Assembly (NCBI GenBank): GCA_030684355.1
Contig: JAUXTN010000159.1
Coordinates: forward strand, 39,020-103,019
DNA length: 64,000 nt
Source: Pseudomonadota bacterium
GTDB taxonomy: Bacteria > Myxococcota_A > UBA796 > SXON01
Direction of reading: 5' to 3'
Made by a program: the position numbers and the translations under genes
Notes under the pieces: model-generated
The model's input: only the letters and a program-made list of their open reading frames with translations
Told to the model about the DNA's origin: nothing
The model's database searches: none
Part shown: positions 25,901 to 33,756 of the stretch, piece after piece
How positions within the stretch are numbered: position 1 is the first letter of the stretch
Layout of the letters: every line of letters starts with the position of its first letter

Positions 25901-28102
25901 GATGTCCTTCTCGTTGTCGTCGTCGAACTTCTTCGACGGGGCGAACATCGTCTTGTCGTGGTTGATCCAGCCGAGGATGAGGAGCACCTCGGGGTGCATG
26001 TCCCCGGCGTTCTCCTTCTTCGACATCTGGTCGTACTGCCAGCCCTTCGGCGCGAGCAGGCCCCCCTGGCGGACGAACGTGACGGGGTCGTACCCGGTGT
26101 AGGTGGCGTTCACCCAGTCGGCCACGAGGTCGAGCGGGAGCCATCCCTGGCGGGCCGACACCCCCTCGATGTCGTCGAAGATGGCGGGCTTGATTACGTC
26201 GAGCAGGCGCGCGACCTGGGCCTTCGCCTGCGCGTCGTCAGGGCGCGTCATCGCCCGGTCCATCTTCGGCCAGAGCGAGCCGGAGAGGTACACCTCCGCG
26301 GGGAACAGCTCGGTGAAGGTGTCGCCGTCGAGGCACCACCCCGCGGCGAGCACCTTCGCGCGCACCTGGTCGGGCGCGAACGGGCCGCCGAGGCTGGCGT
26401 GGTAGTCGAGCAGCTCGCGCAGGGAGAGCTTGCGGGCGGTGCGGAACAGGTGCTCCGCCTGCGCCACCACGTCGTCGGCGCGGCCGCTGAACCGGGGCTC
26501 GAACACGGGCGGCTTGCGGCGGAGACCGTCGATGAGGTGCCCGGCGCGGTCGAACGCGGACAGGAACCGCTCCGCGCCGGTGTTCCCCGCGCGGGCGAGC
26601 TTCACCAGCTCGACGATCGCGTGCGGGTTGCCGTTGGTGGTGTGCCAAGCGGTCAGCCCTTCGTGGAGCTCCGGCCACAGCAGTGGCGGCTCCTCGGCGT
26701 TCTCGGCGGCGACCAGCGCGAGGTACTTGTCCACGCGGAGCCCGAGCAGGACCGCGCTCGCGAGCTCGCGGGGCAGATCGGTGACGTCCGCCTCGGACAC
26801 GCGGGTGACACCCACGCGCCCGCCGGTGGCGCCGGGCTCGGCGGCCTGCCGCGTCGGGAACGCGATGACCTTGCAGTCGCCGCAGACGGGGCGCTCCACG
26901 AGGTCGGGGAGCGTCGTGAACTCGCCCTGCACGCCGTAGCCCCACCGGGGCTTGGTCGTCTGGTCGTCCTCGCCGTGGTCGTCGCCGATCTCGCGACCGA
27001 GGATGTGCCGGGGGTTCTCCTTGAAGTAGGCGCCTGCGGCGATGCCCACGTCCGCGGAGTCGATGGCGTCGAGCTCACCGCCGCGCGCGCGGAAGAAGAG
27101 GAGGTCCGTCACCAGCATGGCGCCGGGGAAGATCGCCTCCCGCCCGTTCGGCCGGACGCTCGGGAGCCGGTAGGCCGACGCGAGGTGGTGCCGCTTGAGC
27201 ACCTTCTCGCGGAGTGCCACGAACTGCGACGTGCGCGACGTGAGGAAGCCACCCGGCACGAGGAACACGCCGAGCCCGTCGGGAGCGAGCAGATCGAGCC
27301 CGCGGCGAAGGAAGTAGTGGTACGCCATCTTCTCGCGGTAGGCCCATTCGGGGTCCTCCGCGACGGACGCGCCCCGGATGCCGTAAGGCGGGTTGGACAC
27401 GACGAGCCCGAGGCGGCCGGTCACCGCCGCGCCCTTCTCCCGCACCCAGCGTTCGAACGGGGCGAGCATGAGGTCGACGTCGGGGCGCAGGACGTGGAGC
27501 ATCCGGGCGGACAGCTCGGACCACTCGACCGCGTGCCAGGTGATCCCCGGCACGGACTCGAAGGCGCGCAGGAAGCGGCCGATGCCCGCCGAGGGTTCGA
27601 GGGCGTGGACGGTGGGACCGTCGTGCGGCAGGCTCGACACGAGCGGCGCGACCAGGCGCGCCACCTCCTTCGCGACCTTCGATGGGGTGTAGAATTCGTG
27701 AATGAGTCCGCGCTCTTCGGGGGCGGGGAAGCCCGGCGGGAAGCGTCCGCCGGCGTGCTGGATGGAGAGCCCACCCCAGCCCGAGTACCCGGCGAGGACG
27801 GCGCGCTCTTCCGCGTTCGGTCGACGCTTCTGCGCGTACAGGTTGGCGGCCGTCGCCATCGCGGCGACGTTCGCCGCGGTGCGCTTCGCGGCGGACCAGA
27901 ACTCGGGGATGTCCTCGACGGGCGCGGAGTTGGCCGCCTGCATCCGGCGAAGGACCGGGCCGAGGTTCTGCTCGATGACCAGCTCGAGCATCGACCGGTT
28001 CCGGTCGACGAAGTCGTCGAGGTAGTCCACGTCCACGCCGTGGGGGAGCCGGGTGCGGACGATGGGGACGACGGCGGCGAGGAGCTGGGCGGCGGCGGTC
28101 AT
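22910..28102 (-). CDS. Giant N6-adenine methylase fused to SNF2-type helicase (anti-restriction type)
   Basis: 1730 aa from ATG 28102, which overlaps the preceding stop (ATGA); in-frame codons further upstream are Arg/Pro-rich shadow. The methylase part has EPSAGIGRF (169-177, SAM binding) and catalytic NPPY (237-240). The helicase part has Walker A FDVGVGKTYTG (about residue 830), DEAQNY (about 1015), LLSATPAKNS, and the C-terminal HLDLPWEPATLQQRNGRGVRQGN. A Lys/Glu-rich coiled coil follows. Similar methylase-helicase giants occur on phages, plasmids and conjugative elements (for example P1 DarB-like proteins), where they protect incoming DNA from restriction. Here it lies between the virion-like genes and the lysin in one operon, so packaging with the particle is plausible but inferred. 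Confidence 0.88.
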   Translation of the reverse strand: MTAAAQLLAAVVPIVRTRLPHGVDVDYLDDFVDRNRSMLELVIEQNLGPVLRRMQAANSAPVEDIPEFWSAAKRTAANVAAMATAANLYAQKRRPNAEERAVLAGYSGWGGLSIQHAGGRFPPGFPAPEERGLIHEFYTPSKVAKEVARLVAPLVSSLPHDGPTVHALEPSAGIGRFLRAFESVPGITWHAVEWSELSARMLHVLRPDVDLMLAPFERWVREKGAAVTGRLGLVVSNPPYGIRGASVAEDPEWAYREKMAYHYFLRRGLDLLAPDGLGVFLVPGGFLTSRTSQFVALREKVLKRHHLASAYRLPSVRPNGREAIFPGAMLVTDLLFFRARGGELDAIDSADVGIAAGAYFKENPRHILGREIGDDHGEDDQTTKPRWGYGVQGEFTTLPDLVERPVCGDCKVIAFPTRQAAEPGATGGRVGVTRVSEADVTDLPRELASAVLLGLRVDKYLALVAAENAEEPPLLWPELHEGLTAWHTTNGNPHAIVELVKLARAGNTGAERFLSAFDRAGHLIDGLRRKPPVFEPRFSGRADDVVAQAEHLFRTARKLSLRELLDYHASLGGPFAPDQVRAKVLAAGWCLDGDTFTELFPAEVYLSGSLWPKMDRAMTRPDDAQAKAQVARLLDVIKPAIFDDIEGVSARQGWLPLDLVADWVNATYTGYDPVTFVRQGGLLAPKGWQYDQMSKKENAGDMHPEVLLILGWINHDKTMFAPSKKFDDDNEKDIDKIRMKKAAEWDASFKGFAGATPERRLAVEHAYNRQFRGYVAPAYTAEPLAIARWTRGRGHRPASALREGERAVRLDPHQVAGARRILANRGGLLAFDVGVGKTYTGLAVLARARQEGWCKRPVVLVPNSIVWKWYDDFATALPDYRVAVIGSKKKTITRGDRKGLATSDTDTPQERAEKWTRFQAGEYDAVLLSYTALGRTRMNEKAVRAYADQTEAIQREVALRRRNAAKRKKLSERDEAILREGIAAWVAQQMELAEGWEYDPGIAWDDIGVDMLIVDEAQNYKNLYLPEDREGGVPRFMGNPGDGSKRAWQLDFRCAAVRKKTGGTGVVLLSATPAKNSPLEFYNLIQYVDPEAWRRMGIRDPEQFIDRYLRIEIKPVVTPTMEVEERGAVVGFQNLHELRDTILRYGEFKTAEDVGLKLPEPKVEMVEVDMDAAQDAKYDRYVREIEAALKSDDPSDKAKILGLLARMALVAVHANLDDGYTWKNADQVADPSSPKFDALAERVLANRHCGHIVFVDNVAAHRWVKMTLVNAGIVADRIGVLNAEVAPNAADRQRIAKEFNGEPETGTKPKFDVVIANAVAYEGIDLQTRTCAIHHLDLPWEPATLQQRNGRGVRQGNTLSAIGINYYFARRSQDGLRFNLIQGKRGWMVELLKSQSRDTNNPGAQMDMGPEEILLLISRNPEQTRARLEAVRAQREAEAKKKIAAEASKLLRAINARFRNAERTRDGVEAARLRGEAEERLKHLSRVNVEAWPWAASAVIVRDRPVLVAEGGGPVYEGLRAGVPSAWNASRIDYIEFGKVTKDGQIAQRGAGEATWKLSKADDGKFTALKPEHYGATFPADEEPATLRAVAQVANDRLRYSGDWPGLGWQHAPDGWVERTWPQVAETLLGALSKVSYYNAQNQKVPVVAPAGLRIVNAGAAAGTAGVDVLPPTDAGWRAFLDAAPGSGLKFGELAEAGRWWWGRTIPRNLLSGEDEGEAGEVGEVGEGAA

Positions 28103-28461
28103 GGGGATGCCTCGGCGGCGAAGGCGGACGGCGGGGTGGCCGGGCGGCACGGGCCCACGAGCGAAACCAAGGTGATGAGGCCCCACACGACGAGGAGCCG
28201 CGCGAGCCAGCCCGGGAGGCGCGAGTGCGGCGAGACCGGCCACGGGCCGGCGTACGACGAGGGGAGCGGCTCCGGCTCGACGCGCATCGAGCGAGCGGGG
28301 CGGACGTACTCGACCACGCGGGCCGGAGGCTCGGAGGCGTCCTCGTAGGGCGCGACGAAGCGCGGGCGCGCGGCTGGGGCGAAGTCGGCGTGCTGCTGGG
28401 TGTCGAGGGTCACGAGGAGGCCGGCGTGGTGGACGAACGCATGGGGGTTCGTAGCCGCCAA
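28099..28461 (-). CDS. Small single-pass membrane protein
   Basis: 120 aa; its TGA overlaps the ATG of the methylase-helicase. The N-terminal 80 residues are Pro/Ala/Arg-rich (HADFAPAARPRFV, RSMRVEPEPLPSSY). One membrane segment, LARLLVVWGLITLVSLVGP, lies near the C-terminus. No enzymatic motif. It is the only visible membrane tether next to the giant methylase. Confidence 0.6.
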   Translation of the reverse strand: MAATNPHAFVHHAGLLVTLDTQQHADFAPAARPRFVAPYEDASEPPARVVEYVRPARSMRVEPEPLPSSYAGPWPVSPHSRLPGWLARLLVVWGLITLVSLVGPCRPATPPSAFAAEASP

Positions 28462-28540
28462 CGGGGCGATCAGGACTGGATCGTTCCTACCGCAGGGGGG
28501 CGGTTGTCAACCGCGGCGTGAGGCCATCCTATCGGCGCAA

Positions 28541-29266
28541 TCAGCCGTCGGTGCAACAGGCCGCAGCGAGGGTGCCGAGTTCGTTCGAAGCACCCCTGTG
28601 GGAAGCGTTGGTGCGGCTCGCCGTACCGTAGTAGGTGGCCTCGGTCCCCCCCTCGATGTTGCAGGTGCCGATGAGCCCCGTGTTGGCCTCGTCGCGACTG
28701 CATGAGGCGTACTCCCAGTCGTGACTGACGGCGCAGTTGTTGACGCCGTCGTCCTCGGGGTTGGTGGACGCCTCGTCGAGCAATGCGGCGAAGGTGATGG
28801 TGGACTCGCAGGAGTCGTTGCGGTCACGCCACTGGGCCGCAGTGCAGACGTGCCACCCCTCACCGCAGGCAGCCGGAGGGGCGCTGAAGGGACTGTAGTA
28901 GTCGACGCTGCTGACGCCGTCACAGATTGCGGCGCCGTCCAGTCCCGTCACCTCGGTGCGGAGGATGTAGCCGTCCGCACACGGGGTGGTCTCCACCACG
29001 GTGTCACCCGTCTCGCCGGTTTCCGGGGCGGTGTCGCCCGTCTCTCCGGTCTCCCCACCGGTCTCGGCGGTGTCCGTGTCCACCGGGACACCGGTGTCCT
29101 CGTCGGGGAGGCAGAGGCCGTCCTCCTCGTGGGTGCCCGGACCACAGCTGACGCCGGTGTCGTCGATGTTGGTCCGGGCGTCACCGCTGTCCGGCGGGAG
29201 GGTGTTGGTGCCGGAGCAGCCGCCGAGGAAGACGAGGACGAGGAGGACGAGCACGTGGAACCTCAA
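28541..29266 (-). CDS. Secreted lipoprotein with Thr/Gly/Glu-rich linker
   Basis: 241 aa if started at TTG 29266. That start gives a classic lipoprotein signal (Arg2, then VLVLLVLVFLGG and lipobox Cys). The open frame extends further upstream but without a signal-like N-terminus, and GTG 29254 is an alternative lacking a basic residue. After the lipobox comes a low-complexity acidic linker (ETGGETGETGDTAPETGE). A cysteine-containing domain follows (CGEGWHVCTAAQWRDRNDSC, CAVSHDWEYASC, a final ACC) that is probably disulfide-bonded and extracellular. This is host-style surface protein cargo inside a phage-like operon; roles such as receptor masking are speculation. Confidence 0.65.
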   Translation of the reverse strand: MRFHVLVLLVLVFLGGCSGTNTLPPDSGDARTNIDDTGVSCGPGTHEEDGLCLPDEDTGVPVDTDTAETGGETGETGDTAPETGETGDTVVETTPCADGYILRTEVTGLDGAAICDGVSSVDYYSPFSAPPAACGEGWHVCTAAQWRDRNDSCESTITFAALLDEASTNPEDDGVNNCAVSHDWEYASCSRDEANTGLIGTCNIEGGTEATYYGTASRTNASHRGASNELGTLAAACCTDG

Positions 29267-29350
29267 GGTGGATGTACCACATGGTGGGAGATCCTGTAGC
29301 GTCAGGCCGCCAAGTGAGGCGCCGGCCGCGCACATCCGGTTACCGTGCCC

Positions 29351-29611
29351 TCACGGCCTTCCCGCCTTCCCCAGCGTCCCGATCAACTCCCGGTCCCGCT
29401 CCGACAACTCGATCTTCATCGTGACCGTCACCCCCTTCCCGAACAGGTAGGCGCCCCAGACGAGCGCCCCGTAAGGCCCCATCGAGAGCAGCACGTCAGC
29501 GCTGGGCATCGAGCGCGACGCGGCGGCCGGCACAGCGGCGTCTTGCGCGAAGGCGACGGCGCACGACGCGAGCAGGAGCGCGGGCCCGAGCCAGAGGACT
29601 GCTCGGCTCAC
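29351..29611 (-). CDS. Small two-segment membrane protein (holin-like)
   Basis: 86 aa, GTG 29611 overlapping the preceding stop (GTGA). An N-terminal hydrophobic segment (AVLWLGPALLLASCAVAFA, possibly a cleaved signal) is followed by a second one (VLLSMGPYGALVWGAYLFG). It ends in a short charged tail (KIELSERDRELIGTLGKAG). Size and layout are those of small holins or virion membrane proteins. The lysin-like gene is further down the same operon. No homology is claimed. Confidence 0.5.
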   Translation of the reverse strand: MSRAVLWLGPALLLASCAVAFAQDAAVPAAASRSMPSADVLLSMGPYGALVWGAYLFGKGVTVTMKIELSERDRELIGTLGKAGRP

Positions 29612-31248
29612 GTCCCACCTCCCATCTGCTGGGCCGCCTGCTTGATGGCGTCGGCGAAGGCGTTGACGAGCGCCTGGTCCTTCGCCGGGTCCACCTCGGG
29701 GGCCTTCGCCTTCCGGGTGCGCGGCTTCTTCTCGGTCGGCACGGCCTGCGGCGCGGCGGCGGGCGGCCACACGGGCTGCATCGACACGCTCGGTCGAGCG
29801 GGAGCCGCCCGAAGCTGGGAGGCCGGCGCGGTGTCGGCGAGGTCGGTTCCCTCGCGGAGCATGTTCACGGAGCCGTCCGCGCGCACGTCCTGCACGATCC
29901 AGGTCTGGCCCTGCCAGGTCACCCGGTCGCCCCATACCCATCCCGCTTCACGCTGACCGATACCGGTGGCGATGTCGTTGGACGAACGCGGCGCCTTGGT
30001 GATTTTCTGCTGCCCGGCCGCGCACGACTTCGCCGCTCGCGCCGCCGCGAGCGACACGCGCTCGGCGATCCGGCGCAGCGTCGTGAGGATGTCGGGCTTC
30101 TCGCCGCGCTCCAGAGCCTCGCGCACCTGGTTGTAGGCTTCGGCGCCCCGGCGGAGATCCTCCCACGCCATCTTCTGCTCCTTCCCGGAGCACATCGGCG
30201 ACTTCACAAGCGCCTCGGCGTGGCGGAGGAGCTTCGCGGCCCGCGTGAGCAGCTCGGGTACCTCGGAGGCGTTCACCCACTGGCCGCTGGCGGAGTCCGC
30301 GAGCGCGTCGGCCTCCTTCTCGGTGGCGGCGGCGTCCCGCTTGGCCTCCGCGCTGCCCTTCGGCGACGTAGGGAGCGGCACGTCGGCCAGCGACGGGATC
30401 ACGTTCAGACCAGGCATCCCGGAGAGGCCGAACCCGCTGGCGATGTCTTCGGAGACGGTCGCGGCCGGGGCCTGTCCGCGGGTGAGCGCGCTGGCGTGCT
30501 TCTCGGCCTTGCCCTTCTCGCGTGCGCCGAACTTGGCGACGACGGAGCCCACGTCGTTGACGACAGCCCAGCCGTCCGCCTGCTCGACGGCGCGGAAGCT
30601 CGACTTGCCCTTGTACCGCTCGGTCGGATCGCGGACCTCCGGCGCCGGGCGCGGGGGGTGCTGAGCGGCGAAGTCGGCGTCCACCGTGTTGCGACGGTGA
30701 GTGTCGCGGAAGCTGCACGCCTCGGACACGAGCCCGACGACGATGCCCATCCCGGCGGTGATCGCCTCGGAGAGCCCCGAGCGCTCGACGCTCTGCTGTT
30801 TCGCCTGGCTGAACCACTTGCCCATGCGTTCGAACGTGGCCGTCCAGCGGCCATCGGGCTTCGAGGAGAGCTTGAGCACGCCGTAGCTGGCGACGCGGCG
30901 CTCCAGCACCATCCGGGGCGTGCCGTCGTCGCAGTAGAGCGTCCCGGCCCACTTGCCCTTCAGCGTCGCCGGACCGGCAGGCGGGGGGCTCCCCTTCATC
31001 CGTCGGATCTCGGTGACGGCGTCGGCCGGGGCGGCGTCGAGCTCGGGCGCGTGCGACGGCGCGAGCCCCAGGTCCGTGCGCCACACCTTCGCGGGCTGCT
31101 TCTTGATCTGGTGGACCAGGAGCGCGGTGTTGTCACGCGGGCGCATCACGAAGGCGACCTCGCCGCCGCAGCCGCGCCCGTAGGCGAGCAGGACGCGGGG
31201 CACGTCTTCCTCGGCGCCGACGATGTTGAGGCGGAATTTCTCGGACAT
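29608..31248 (-). CDS. Large unknown protein of the virion-like operon
   Basis: 546 aa; no Walker, protease or nuclease motif is seen. N-terminal part: beta-rich with a Gly/Cys loop (GRGCGGEVAFVMRPRDNTALL). Around residues 165-190 is a weakly hydrophobic stretch (EAITAGMGIVVGLVSEACSF). The middle is helical and Ala/Lys/Glu-rich. A small SH3-like strand module follows (RVTWQGQTWIVQDVRADGSV). The C-terminus is Pro/Lys-rich (PTEKKPRTRKAKAP), which could bind nucleic acid. Tight spacing (3 bp from the previous gene, GTGA to the next) ties it to the operon. Candidate structural or DNA-associated protein. Confidence 0.6.
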   Translation of the reverse strand: MSEKFRLNIVGAEEDVPRVLLAYGRGCGGEVAFVMRPRDNTALLVHQIKKQPAKVWRTDLGLAPSHAPELDAAPADAVTEIRRMKGSPPPAGPATLKGKWAGTLYCDDGTPRMVLERRVASYGVLKLSSKPDGRWTATFERMGKWFSQAKQQSVERSGLSEAITAGMGIVVGLVSEACSFRDTHRRNTVDADFAAQHPPRPAPEVRDPTERYKGKSSFRAVEQADGWAVVNDVGSVVAKFGAREKGKAEKHASALTRGQAPAATVSEDIASGFGLSGMPGLNVIPSLADVPLPTSPKGSAEAKRDAAATEKEADALADSASGQWVNASEVPELLTRAAKLLRHAEALVKSPMCSGKEQKMAWEDLRRGAEAYNQVREALERGEKPDILTTLRRIAERVSLAAARAAKSCAAGQQKITKAPRSSNDIATGIGQREAGWVWGDRVTWQGQTWIVQDVRADGSVNMLREGTDLADTAPASQLRAAPARPSVSMQPVWPPAAAPQAVPTEKKPRTRKAKAPEVDPAKDQALVNAFADAIKQAAQQMGGGT

Positions 31249-31251
31249 GGC

Positions 31252-31911
31252 CTACCCCTTTCCCAGCTTGGGAACGATGAAGATGGCGGCCGCGGCGAGG
31301 CCGGCGGCTGCGAGGAACCAGCCGAAGCCGCCCGCGGAGTCGGGGTTGGTGGGGTCGAGGGGAGGCGCGGACGACGGCGCCGACTCATTGACCTTGGCGA
31401 TGGCGTCCGCGAGGGAGGGATCGCGCTCCAACAGCGCGATCTCGTCGGCGAGGGTCTGGGCCTCCTTGTAGTGGACGACGGCCCACGCGATGCCCGTCAC
31501 CGATACGGCGATCACGGCGCCCGCGACGGCGATGGCGATGATGACGACCGGCGCCGCGCCCACCTGGATGGCCCCGCCCTTCTCCGCCTCGGTGGCGGGC
31601 CGTTCGTACTGCGTGTAGCCGCGCGCGTGCGCGCTCCAGGCCACGAGGAGCTCGACGGTGCGTCGCTCCAAGGCGACGAGCCGCGGGTCGGTAGGGTTCT
31701 TCGCCCGCGCCTGGATGACCCTGACCTGCGCCTGCACGATGCGACGCCCCGCGTCGGCCACGATCGCGCGGTACCCCGCCACCACCCTGGCCAACGGCTC
31801 CGGGTTCGACGCGAGGTACGTCTGCACACGCGAGAGCGACTGCTCCGCGGTGATCCGCATCGCGTTCATCCGTTCGAGGACGGCCTCGGCGCTGACGGGG
31901 AGGGTCGCCAT
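31252..31911 (-). CDS. Two-pass membrane protein with coiled-coil head
   Basis: 219 aa. Residues 1-100 are helical and rich in Arg/Ala/Glu (SLSRVQTYL, VVAGYRAIVADAGRRIVQAQ). A membrane segment follows (PVVIIAIAVAGAVIAVSVTG), then a helical hairpin (EAQTLADEIALLERDP), an Ala/Pro-rich linker and a second membrane segment near the C-terminus (WFLAAAGLAAAAIFIV). Membrane proteins inside a capsid gene block are typical of viruses with an internal lipid layer, but a host-membrane role is equally possible. Confidence 0.55.
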   Translation of the reverse strand: MATLPVSAEAVLERMNAMRITAEQSLSRVQTYLASNPEPLARVVAGYRAIVADAGRRIVQAQVRVIQARAKNPTDPRLVALERRTVELLVAWSAHARGYTQYERPATEAEKGGAIQVGAAPVVIIAIAVAGAVIAVSVTGIAWAVVHYKEAQTLADEIALLERDPSLADAIAKVNESAPSSAPPLDPTNPDSAGGFGWFLAAAGLAAAAIFIVPKLGKG

Positions 31912-31912
31912 T

Positions 31913-32743
31913 TCAGCGCCGAGTCCGGCAGTCGTCGCAGCCCAGCGGGGCGGCGGGCGCGGGCGGGGCGGCGGGGGCCGGAGCGGGCGCGGGAGCTGCG
32001 GTGGGAGCGGGCTGCGGGGCGAGCTTCTGGAGGATCTTGCTCTTCACGAGCGGGTAGATCAGGAGCGGGAGGACGCCGACGTTGTCGCCCGCGATGGCCT
32101 TCGCCGCCGTGTCCGACACGAGCTGCACGATGTAGAGCCCGGGGCTGACCGTCGCGACCATCGCCCGTTGTCCGGGCCGGGTCTGGAGCTGCCCGCCGTC
32201 GCCGAGCGGGATGGGCTTCGACCACTTCGGCGCGAGGAGCGTCCCCGCGCGCTTGAACAGGTCCGCGACCGGCCGCTTCTTCGGCTCGGCGCCGACATAG
32301 CCGTCGAGCCAGTTGCCCTCGGTCTCGTCCTGGGGCGTCTCCGGCAGCTCCTCGATGCCCTCGTCGGGCTCCTCGGTCTCGCCGGGCTCGGCCTCGGGGA
32401 TGTCGTCGAGCGCGGCGTCCATCTCGTCCTCGCCGGGCTTGCGGGCGCGGCTCGGCTTCTTCGGCCGCCAGCCGAGCGCCTTCAGGTCGCTCATGACGAC
32501 GCGCAGGTTGGTCTTCGCCTTCTTCACCGCGCCCTTCCAGCCCAGCGGCTTGCGGATGCGGAGGTGCGCGACGCGGCGCTTGAGCGCGCGGGCGCGGCGG
32601 AGCTTCCGCCGAATCTGTCGGTCCTTCTGCGACACCTTGCGCTTGGGGCCGGACACGGCGTCGCCCTCGCCGGCGAACTCGACACGACCGACGACGCGCG
32701 CGCGGATGAAACGGCCACGGTTGGAACGGAGGGGGGCGGTCAT
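31913..32743 (-). CDS. Basic/acidic unknown protein, possible core or DNA-binding protein
   Basis: 276 aa from ATG 32743 (ATGA overlap with the preceding gene). Residues 30-75 are strongly basic (KRKVSQKDRQIRRKLRRARA; GWKGAVKKAKTNLR), suggesting nucleic-acid contact. They are followed by an acidic hinge (EAEPGETEEPDEGIEELP). The C-terminal half has a beta/alpha segment ending in hydrophobic residues (VLPLLIYPLVKSKILQKL), then an Ala/Pro repeat tail (PAPTAAPAPAPAPAAPPAP) with a closing CDDC pair. No enzymatic motif. The charge segregation fits a virion core or scaffold protein, by inference only. Confidence 0.5.
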   Translation of the reverse strand: MTAPLRSNRGRFIRARVVGRVEFAGEGDAVSGPKRKVSQKDRQIRRKLRRARALKRRVAHLRIRKPLGWKGAVKKAKTNLRVVMSDLKALGWRPKKPSRARKPGEDEMDAALDDIPEAEPGETEEPDEGIEELPETPQDETEGNWLDGYVGAEPKKRPVADLFKRAGTLLAPKWSKPIPLGDGGQLQTRPGQRAMVATVSPGLYIVQLVSDTAAKAIAGDNVGVLPLLIYPLVKSKILQKLAPQPAPTAAPAPAPAPAAPPAPAAPLGCDDCRTRR

Positions 32744-33306
32744 GCGGACTCCCGGCGCCGGGGGCGCGGACGGTGATGGCGGTGGGCCTCCGGGTCGCGG
32801 CGGAGGCCGGCGAGGCGGACGCGGGTGACGATGCGTTCGTGGCACTGGCGGCCGTCGAGGTGCTCCTCGAGCATGCCGAGCCGCGCGGAGGGGTCGTCGA
32901 ACCAGACGGTGCCGTTGACGACGTAGCGGACGACACAGTGGTAGAGCCCGTGGTCTCCCGGCCGCACCTGCGTCGTGAGCGCGACCTCGGCGGGGATGCT
33001 GGTGAGCCCCGCGGCCTTGGCGGCGGCGTAGCCGGGGTCGCGCGGCGAGAGCGCCTTCCACCCGCGGGCGATGAGCTCACCCGCGCGCGCGGACGCGAGC
33101 GCGTCACAGTCCTCCCAGCCCTGGGCGAGGAGCTGGATGTAGTCCGACCAGGTCTCCACCTCTTCCCGCGCGTACCGGACGCTCGTGGCGTACAGCAGCG
33201 GCAGCGACGGACGCTCGCGGAGCAGGCGCGCGTTGCAGCGCGCGAGCCAGTTGAGGAGGCTCACGGCGTCGCGTTCGTTGAAGGTGAGGGCGACCGTGAT
33301 GTTCAC
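32740..33306 (-). CDS. Papain/transglutaminase-like fold candidate
   Basis: 188 aa. The segment GWEDCDALASARAGELIARG (about residues 67-86) places a Cys at the head of a helix. HCVVRYVVNGTVWFDDPSARLGM follows later with a His and a downstream Asp. This Cys-His-Asp order with a strand-turn-DP signature is that of transglutaminase/papain-like domains and resembles small proteins in some phage structural clusters. The His/Arg-rich C-terminus (EAHRHHRPRPRRRES) is probably disordered. It could be a maturation protease or cross-linking enzyme. Confidence 0.5.
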   Translation of the reverse strand: MNITVALTFNERDAVSLLNWLARCNARLLRERPSLPLLYATSVRYAREEVETWSDYIQLLAQGWEDCDALASARAGELIARGWKALSPRDPGYAAAKAAGLTSIPAEVALTTQVRPGDHGLYHCVVRYVVNGTVWFDDPSARLGMLEEHLDGRQCHERIVTRVRLAGLRRDPEAHRHHRPRPRRRESA

Positions 33307-33321
33307 GAGGAAGTCCGCGGA

Positions 33322-33738
33322 TCAGGTGGAGGAGAGCTGGAAGGGGCCGGTCGAGACGATCTCGACGGTGCCGTAGACGCTCGGGGCGGTGCCGCCGCCG
33401 AGGACGAGCCGGGCGCGGACCCACGGCAGGAGCCCGACCGAGGTGCTGTCGAGGAGCTCGGGGTAGGTGCCGGCCTCGGTCCGGCTGGTGCCGGTGAGCA
33501 GGTCCAGCCAGGTGACGCCGTCCACCGAGCCCTGGATGACGAGCTGGGCCGTCGGCGAGGTCGCGCCACCGGAGAAGGTGAGCGACGTCGCGAACTTGAA
33601 CTCCTGCGCCGCGTCCGTCTGCTGGTCCGACTGGTCGGGCAGGACGCGGTACCCGGCGCCGTTCGTCGTCACCGCCACCGGGGCGGTGGAGGGGATGTTC
33701 ATCAGCTTGGTGCTGATGCGGTTGGCGTAGCACTTCAT
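33322..33738 (-). CDS. Beta-rich small protein, capsid-like candidate
   Basis: 138 aa with alternating hydrophobic strands throughout (EFKFATSLTFSGGA, TAQLVIQGSVDGVTWLDLL, WVRARLVLGGG, YGTVEIVSTGPFQL). It is rich in Thr/Ser/Gly, with few charges and no signal peptide. This composition is typical of viral surface or capsid proteins built from a single beta sandwich. The phrase GSVDGVTWLDL is common in phage proteins with an immunoglobulin-like fold. Only a structural role can be suggested. Confidence 0.5.
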   Translation of the reverse strand: MKCYANRISTKLMNIPSTAPVAVTTNGAGYRVLPDQSDQQTDAAQEFKFATSLTFSGGATSPTAQLVIQGSVDGVTWLDLLTGTSRTEAGTYPELLDSTSVGLLPWVRARLVLGGGTAPSVYGTVEIVSTGPFQLSST

Positions 33739-33756
33739 GGCGGCGATCCTGGAGAG

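Noticed and set aside
23270..28348. Very long plus-strand open frame (about 1,690 codons) opposite the methylase-helicase
   Set aside because: Antisense shadow caused by high GC third positions; no domain, Arg/Val/Asp/Leu-rich composition, while the minus strand has full enzyme motifs.
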